From NCBI GenBank assembly GCA_002501065.1, contig DLRK01000140.1, positions 16,751 to 26,872 of the forward strand: DNA of 10,122 nucleotides. Direction: 5' to 3'. Position 1 is the stretch's first letter, and every line of letters begins with the position of its first letter. The notes below the pieces were generated by a model. The model searched no databases. It had not been told where the DNA came from and was given only the letters and a program-made list of their open reading frames with translations. Shown piece after piece: positions 6,603-10,122 of this stretch. The position numbers were made by a program, and so were the translations under genes. The stretch is from Akkermansiaceae bacterium UBA7890. Its GTDB lineage: Bacteria > Verrucomicrobiota > Verrucomicrobiia > Verrucomicrobiales > Akkermansiaceae.

Positions 6603-7352
6603 TCACGCTTCACAAACCACCAGCCAATCCCACGGCTGTGCCCCTTCCAGCCACCCGGGGGGGTTCTCGATTTCCTCGGTCCACGGATATTCCACTTTCC
6701 GGATTCTGCGGACATCAAGGTTCTGCTCTGCCAGGGTCGCCATCAACTCTTCCCGCATCCAGTACTTGGTGGGCGTTCCACCCACCCGGACGATCCCGTC
6801 TGTAAATGATTGGAGTTCGGCTCCCATCAGACGCTCGGCCTCCTCCGCACTCAGACCTTCCGGTGTTCCCGAGCGCTCCCGAATCCTCCGGAGCGTATGA
6901 TAGACGTGAAATACGGACTCAAAAGCCGGTACCACGATGATCGCCACTCCCTGTTTCCGCATCGCCGAGCGCAGGGATCGCAACATCCCGAGACGCCTGC
7001 CACTGTCCGGATCAATGAGGGCATTGATGCAACAGGCCACCTCGACCTGGAAGGGCAACTCCAAGCCCCGGCTCAGATCGTGGCAAGCGTAGCTGACCTT
7101 TCTGCTCCGGCATCGCTGCCGGGCGCGATCGAGCAACTGCCGGGCATAGTCGACCGCGATCACTTTCTCGAAATGTCTCGCCAGAAGCGGGAGCAGGCTG
7201 CCTGGCCCACACCCGAGATCGGCAACGCGCACTCCCTCTCCCCCCAGAGCCTCCAGTTCCTCCCCCAGGGCTCCGGTCTGGTCTTCCCGGGCGATTTCTA
7301 ACAGATTTCCCTCATAGCAATCCGCCAGTGAGTCCCAATAGTTGCGATCCAC
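6603..7352 (-). CDS. Class I SAM-dependent methyltransferase, substrate unknown
   Basis: The 249-residue product has a Rossmann-type methyltransferase fold. Motif I is VADLGCGPGSLLPLL (residues 43-57), the acidic residue after strand 2 is Asp68 in VIAVDYA, and a strand-4 region reads VEVACCINALIDPD. The N-terminus MDRNYWDSLADCYEGN is a common opening for small-molecule or lipid-type methyltransferases (UbiE/Methyltransf_11/25-like), but no substrate-defining motif is visible. The C-terminal part (YWMREELMATLAEQNLDVRRI, split here as the YWMREEL and DVRRIRKVEY segments) resembles the usual cap after the core. The start is GTG at 7352: a TGA two codons before it rules out anything longer, and the family N-terminus starts there. 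No ribosome binding site is evident. It is divergent from tgt across 137 bases and precedes the LprI-like gene. Confidence 0.85.
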   Translation of the reverse strand: MDRNYWDSLADCYEGNLLEIAREDQTGALGEELEALGGEGVRVADLGCGPGSLLPLLARHFEKVIAVDYARQLLDRARQRCRSRKVSYACHDLSRGLELPFQVEVACCINALIDPDSGRRLGMLRSLRSAMRKQGVAIIVVPAFESVFHVYHTLRRIRERSGTPEGLSAEEAERLMGAELQSFTDGIVRVGGTPTKYWMREELMATLAEQNLDVRRIRKVEYPWTEEIENPPGWLEGAQPWDWLVVCEA

Positions 7353-7489
7353 ACCACATCAAAGTGCAAAAGCCCCGACGAGACGACCAAGAACTGCCCC
7401 CTGGGAACAACATATCATCAGACATGTGGTTTTTCGTGCGTGGTCTCTCGCCGGGAACGTGATAACTGGAGGCACTTCTCTCCTGACCA

Positions 7490-8680
7490 GTGTTCGAGCT
7501 TCTCGCCACCGATGCCACCACCAGGGCCCGCCGCGGCCGGCTCACCACCGCGCACGGCACGGTCGAAACCCCGGTCTTCATGCCGGTGGGCACCCAGGGT
7601 TCGGTCAAGACCCTGCATCCCGATGAACTGCGCCTTCTCGATGCCGAAATCATTCTGGGCAACACCTACCACCTCTGGCTCCGTCCCGGGGAGGAAACCA
7701 TCCGCGAACTAGGTGGACTTCACCGCTTCAGCGCCTGGGATCGTCCCCTCCTTACCGACTCGGGAGGGTTTCAGGTCTGGTCTCTCGCCAAAACCCGCAG
7801 AATCTCCGAGGAAGGGGTCCACTTCCAGAACCACCTCGACGGCTCTCCGGCTCTCCTCACCCCTGAAAAAAGCATGGAGATCCAGGCCTCCCTTGGTTCC
7901 GACATTGCCATGGTCTTCGATGAGTGCCCCCCCTTCCCCTGCGAACGGAACTATGCTGAAAAATCCACCTCCCTCACCACCCGCTGGGCCGAACGTTGCC
8001 TGAAGTGGCACCAGGAGAATGCCATCCATCACCTTCCCGTCCTCCCCCCGACGGCTCAGGGAGACAGGCCCCCTCAACCCCTGGACTCAGAAATTGCGCC
8101 CACCCGTCAACTTTGCTTCGGAATCGTCCAGGGCTCCGCCTATGCCGACCTGCGGGAGTCATCGGCCCGCGACCTGCGTGCCCTCGACTTTGACGGCTAT
8201 GCCATCGGTGGCGTCTCGGTCGGGGAACCGGAAGAGGAGATGTTTCGTGCAGTCGATCACAGCGAACCCTTCCTCCCGTCCCGCAAACCTCGCTACGCGA
8301 TGGGCCTGGGCACTCCTCCCCAGATGCTGGAAATGATTGCACGGGGGGTGGACATGTTCGACTGCGTGCATCCCACCCGCTCCGCCCGCCACGGCCTGGC
8401 CTTCACTCCCGATGGTCCGATTCACATAAAGAATGCCTGCTTCGAACGCGATCCGGCTCCCCTGACCGGGGATTGCCACCCCCATCTGGCCGATTTCTCC
8501 CGTGCCTACCTCCGCCATCTCTTCAAGGCGGGAGAAATGCTGGCTTTGCGATTGCTTTCTTTTCATAATCTTGATTTTTACCTTCGCCTGATGCGCGGCG
8601 CGAGGGAGGCCATCAAGGCCGGCACCTTCGGAGAATTCCAGTCCTCCTTCTGCGAACGCTATAACCACCAGACCAAATGA
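7490..8680 (+). CDS. tgt: tRNA-guanine transglycosylase Tgt (queuine/preQ1 insertion), altered zinc segment
   Basis: Bacterial Tgt swaps guanine 34 of GUN-anticodon tRNAs for preQ1 in queuosine synthesis. The 396-residue product keeps the catalytic core: PVFMPVGTQGSVK, NTYHLWLRPG, TDSGGFQVWSL (Asp90), VFDECPPFPC (Asp144), GIVQGSAYADLR, DFDGYAIGGVSVGEP and the nucleophile region DMFDCVHPTRSARHG (Asp291). The usual zinc segment CxCxxC before NYSRAYL is replaced by DCHPHLADFSRAYL (Cys329, His330, His332), although the later zinc-ligand His is kept as His359 in SFHNL. There is also a roughly 25-residue Pro-rich insertion (about 180-206) before LCFGIVQG compared with E. coli Tgt. The GTG start follows an in-frame TGA by one codon, so no longer start is possible. 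GGAGG (7468-7472) lies 17 bases upstream, too far for an ordinary ribosome binding site unless the hairpin GGAG/CTCC (7468-7471/7480-7483) changes the spacing. It overlaps yajC by ATGA. Confidence 0.96.
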   Translation: MFELLATDATTRARRGRLTTAHGTVETPVFMPVGTQGSVKTLHPDELRLLDAEIILGNTYHLWLRPGEETIRELGGLHRFSAWDRPLLTDSGGFQVWSLAKTRRISEEGVHFQNHLDGSPALLTPEKSMEIQASLGSDIAMVFDECPPFPCERNYAEKSTSLTTRWAERCLKWHQENAIHHLPVLPPTAQGDRPPQPLDSEIAPTRQLCFGIVQGSAYADLRESSARDLRALDFDGYAIGGVSVGEPEEEMFRAVDHSEPFLPSRKPRYAMGLGTPPQMLEMIARGVDMFDCVHPTRSARHGLAFTPDGPIHIKNACFERDPAPLTGDCHPHLADFSRAYLRHLFKAGEMLALRLLSFHNLDFYLRLMRGAREAIKAGTFGEFQSSFCERYNHQTK

Positions 8681-9057
8681 AGTTTTATTCCATCATCGCC
8701 GCCGATCCACCAACAGGTGAGGCCAGTCAGAATCCCATGGGAAGCATGTGGGTCATGCTCATCCTGATGTTCGTGATCATGTACTTTCTCATCCTCCGCC
8801 CCCAGTCCAAGGCAAAGAAGGAACAGGCTCAGCGGGTGTCCTCTCTTGAGAAGGGCGACAAGATCGTCACCATCGGCGGCCTGCACGGTGCCGTCCATCA
8901 CATCTCCAAGACCACCGTGACGGTGAAACTCTCCGAGGGGGTCTTCGTCCCCTTCGAGAAGGACGCCATTCGTTCGGTCGCCAAGGTTGGCAAGGGTGGG
9001 AAGAAGGAGCGGGAGGAAGAGACCGGGGAAGAAGAGAGTGCTGACGACAAGGAGTAG
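8677..9057 (+). CDS. yajC: Preprotein translocase accessory subunit YajC
   Basis: YajC is a small inner-membrane protein that associates with SecDF and the SecYEG translocon. The 126-residue product has a short N-terminal stretch, one transmembrane helix at about residues 24-40 (WVMLILMFVIMYFLIL), then the family signature RPQSKAKKE and the domain EKGDKIVTIGGLHGAV ... FVPFEKDAIRSV. The C-terminal tail (from about residue 103) is a charged Lys/Glu-rich extension. Its ATG overlaps the tgt TGA as ATGA, so translation is probably coupled. The order tgt-yajC-secD is widespread in bacteria and supports the call. Confidence 0.97.
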   Translation: MKFYSIIAADPPTGEASQNPMGSMWVMLILMFVIMYFLILRPQSKAKKEQAQRVSSLEKGDKIVTIGGLHGAVHHISKTTVTVKLSEGVFVPFEKDAIRSVAKVGKGGKKEREEETGEEESADDKE

Positions 9058-9081
9058 TATTGTTCGCTCGTTCCCTGATCG

Positions 9082-9849
9082 ATGCGCATTTCCCTCCCAC
9101 TTGCCAGTGTTCTCCTCACCTGTGTCTGCCTGTCTCTCACGGGCTGCAAAACGAAGAGCAGACCCAACTTCGAAGCCGTCCTCTCCCTTCCTCCGGACAA
9201 TCCCGACCTGTCCGAGACCACTCTGGTGGCCGAGTTGAAGGCGCGTGCCGAATTGCTTGAAATGGAGCTTGAGATCAAACCCGGCGAGGAACTCGATCGC
9301 CGCCTCACGGTGCGGTTCCGCGCCGAAGGCAAGGAGGACGCCCTGAACCGCCTCGATGCCCTCTGCGAGAGCGCTACGATCAGCATCCGGGCCATCCACG
9401 ACCGCAGCGCCTACCTCACCGACATCATTCGCAAGGACCCCTCCCAGTTCCCGCCAGATCATGAAATTCTCACTCATGAGATCGAGGCGGGCGACTTCCG
9501 CAAAATTGAAAAACTGGCCGTCGCCCGCGCCGAGATCCTCAACAACAGCCATGTGGAAAGTGCCCTGGCGGCCCGCGGAAAGAAGCACATGGTTCATATC
9601 TCCTTGACTACCAATGGCGGAGAGCAAATTCGGGCTGCCACCGAAAAAATGCAAAAAGGCCGCTCCCGGCTTGCCATCATCTACGATGAACGGATTATCA
9701 GCGCCCCGGTCGTCACCCAAGAATTGTGGACCCCGGTAACCCTCGAGGGATTCAACTCCTTCGAGGAAGCCCAGGCCCTCGCCGCCTCGCTCAACAAGCC
9801 CCTTTCCGCCAAACTCCTGATCGAATCACTGATGCCGCTTGCGCGATAG
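9082..9849 (+). CDS. Lipoprotein resembling the SecD periplasmic P1 domain
   Basis: The 255-residue product begins with a lipoprotein signal peptide (MRISLPLASVLLTCVCLSLTGC) with lipobox LTGC; Cys22 would be lipidated, and Lys at the next position would not hold it in the inner membrane under the enterobacterial rule. The rest looks like the SecD P1 domain without membrane helices. Residues about 45-110 (TLVAELKARAELLEMELEI ... LTVRFRAE) match the base subdomain, and residues about 170-248 (HISLTTNGGEQIRAAT, RLAIIYDERIISAPVV, LEGFNSFEEAQALAASLN) match the SecD segment that in other species reads like RLAIVLDGKVYSAPV. No transmembrane helix follows. It lies 24 bases after yajC. It may help release exported proteins as a diverged duplicate of the SecD head, but this is inference. 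No strong ribosome binding site is seen before the ATG; the AAGGAG at the yajC end is about 26 bases away. Confidence 0.8.
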   Translation: MRISLPLASVLLTCVCLSLTGCKTKSRPNFEAVLSLPPDNPDLSETTLVAELKARAELLEMELEIKPGEELDRRLTVRFRAEGKEDALNRLDALCESATISIRAIHDRSAYLTDIIRKDPSQFPPDHEILTHEIEAGDFRKIEKLAVARAEILNNSHVESALAARGKKHMVHISLTTNGGEQIRAATEKMQKGRSRLAIIYDERIISAPVVTQELWTPVTLEGFNSFEEAQALAASLNKPLSAKLLIESLMPLAR

Positions 9850-9895
9850 GCCAAGAAGCCTCAATGGTCTCCACCTCCCACGCATCTTCCACCAA

Positions 9896-10122
9896 ATGCA
9901 ACCCACGATCGTTTTCATCTCCGGCCTGGTCATTCTTGCTCTCCTCTTCTGGTATCTTGCCAGTGACGATATCAGCCGCAAGCGCAAGGTGGGCACCATC
10001 CTCATTGCAGGGATCGTCCTGCTCTGCATCTGGTCCCTCATCCCTCGCACCGAGGACTCCGAATTCCGCGCCGGCGATCTGATCGCACTCGGCGACGGCT
10101 ACGAGCTCGCGGTCGAGGTCAT
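9896..10122 (+). CDS. Membrane protein, N-terminal part, possibly SecD or SecDF (3' end outside window)
   Basis: From ATG 9896 a frame stays open to the window end, giving 75 full codons. It contains two hydrophobic helices, about residues 4-21 (TIVFISGLVILALLFWYL) and 33-49 (GTILIAGIVLLCIWSLI), separated by the charged loop ASDDISRKRKVG. After IPRTEDSEF the sequence reads RAGDLIALGDGYELAVEV. Position after yajC and the SecD-P1-like lipoprotein makes SecD or SecDF the best guess, but the diagnostic LGLDLxGG motif is not seen as such; GDGYELAVEV could be a diverged form or another protein altogether. The start is 46 bases after the lipoprotein stop, and no ribosome binding site was found. The assignment needs the downstream sequence. 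Confidence 0.6.
   Translation, partial: MQPTIVFISGLVILALLFWYLASDDISRKRKVGTILIAGIVLLCIWSLIPRTEDSEFRAGDLIALGDGYELAVEV

Noticed and set aside
7353..7489. preQ1 riboswitch upstream of tgt
   Set aside because: I looked for a small C-rich loop stem with an A-rich tail leading to the ribosome binding site and found nothing matching it.
8659..9720. 353-codon open frame on the minus strand
   Set aside because: It is antisense to yajC and the SecD-P1-like lipoprotein, both well supported; its product looks like a shadow translation.
1..10122. Mobile element, CRISPR, defence or toxin-antitoxin system
   Set aside because: No transposase, integrase, direct-repeat array, tRNA attachment site or paired toxin-antitoxin genes were seen; the window is housekeeping with uniform base composition.

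Overview
This is a GC-rich, tightly packed bacterial chromosome segment with housekeeping genes and no mobile-element, CRISPR, tRNA or rRNA signatures. Gene content and style (a single-RRM protein, an LprI-like secreted protein, tgt followed by yajC and a SecD-related lipoprotein) suggest a Gram-negative in or near the Verrucomicrobiota/PVC group. That placement is an inference from protein character, not from a database search.

Left part, + strand (1-2208): the 3' part of a single-RRM RNA-binding protein, closed by a clear intrinsic terminator (367-399). It is followed by miaA (tRNA A37 dimethylallyltransferase) and nagB (glucosamine-6-phosphate deaminase). miaA has no ATG, GTG or TTG upstream of its P-loop, so it must start at a near-cognate codon or contain a sequence error.

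Middle part, - strand (2276-7352): a YlbF-family protein converges on nagB. Beyond a roughly 300-base spacer lies a probable purH-pdxJ-acpS operon, transcribed right to left; pdxJ and acpS overlap by ATGA. It covers the last two steps of IMP synthesis, the last ring-forming step of pyridoxine 5'-phosphate synthesis, and acyl-carrier-protein activation. Upstream on the same strand sit an exported LprI-like two-domain protein (TTG start with a strong ribosome binding site) and a class I SAM-dependent methyltransferase.

Right part, + strand (7490-10122): tgt (queuosine tRNA-guanine transglycosylase), yajC (overlapping tgt by ATGA), a lipoprotein that looks like a stand-alone SecD periplasmic P1 domain, and the start of a two-helix membrane protein cut off by the window end, possibly SecD or SecDF. 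This resembles the widespread tgt-yajC-secD-secF arrangement with an extra gene inserted. Two tRNA-modification enzymes (MiaA, Tgt) are present in the window.

The most unusual items are the SecD-P1-like lipoprotein between yajC and the presumed secD, a Tgt whose usual CxCxxC zinc-binding segment is replaced by DCHPHL, and the missing canonical start of miaA. No wholly new multi-gene defence or mobile system is visible.
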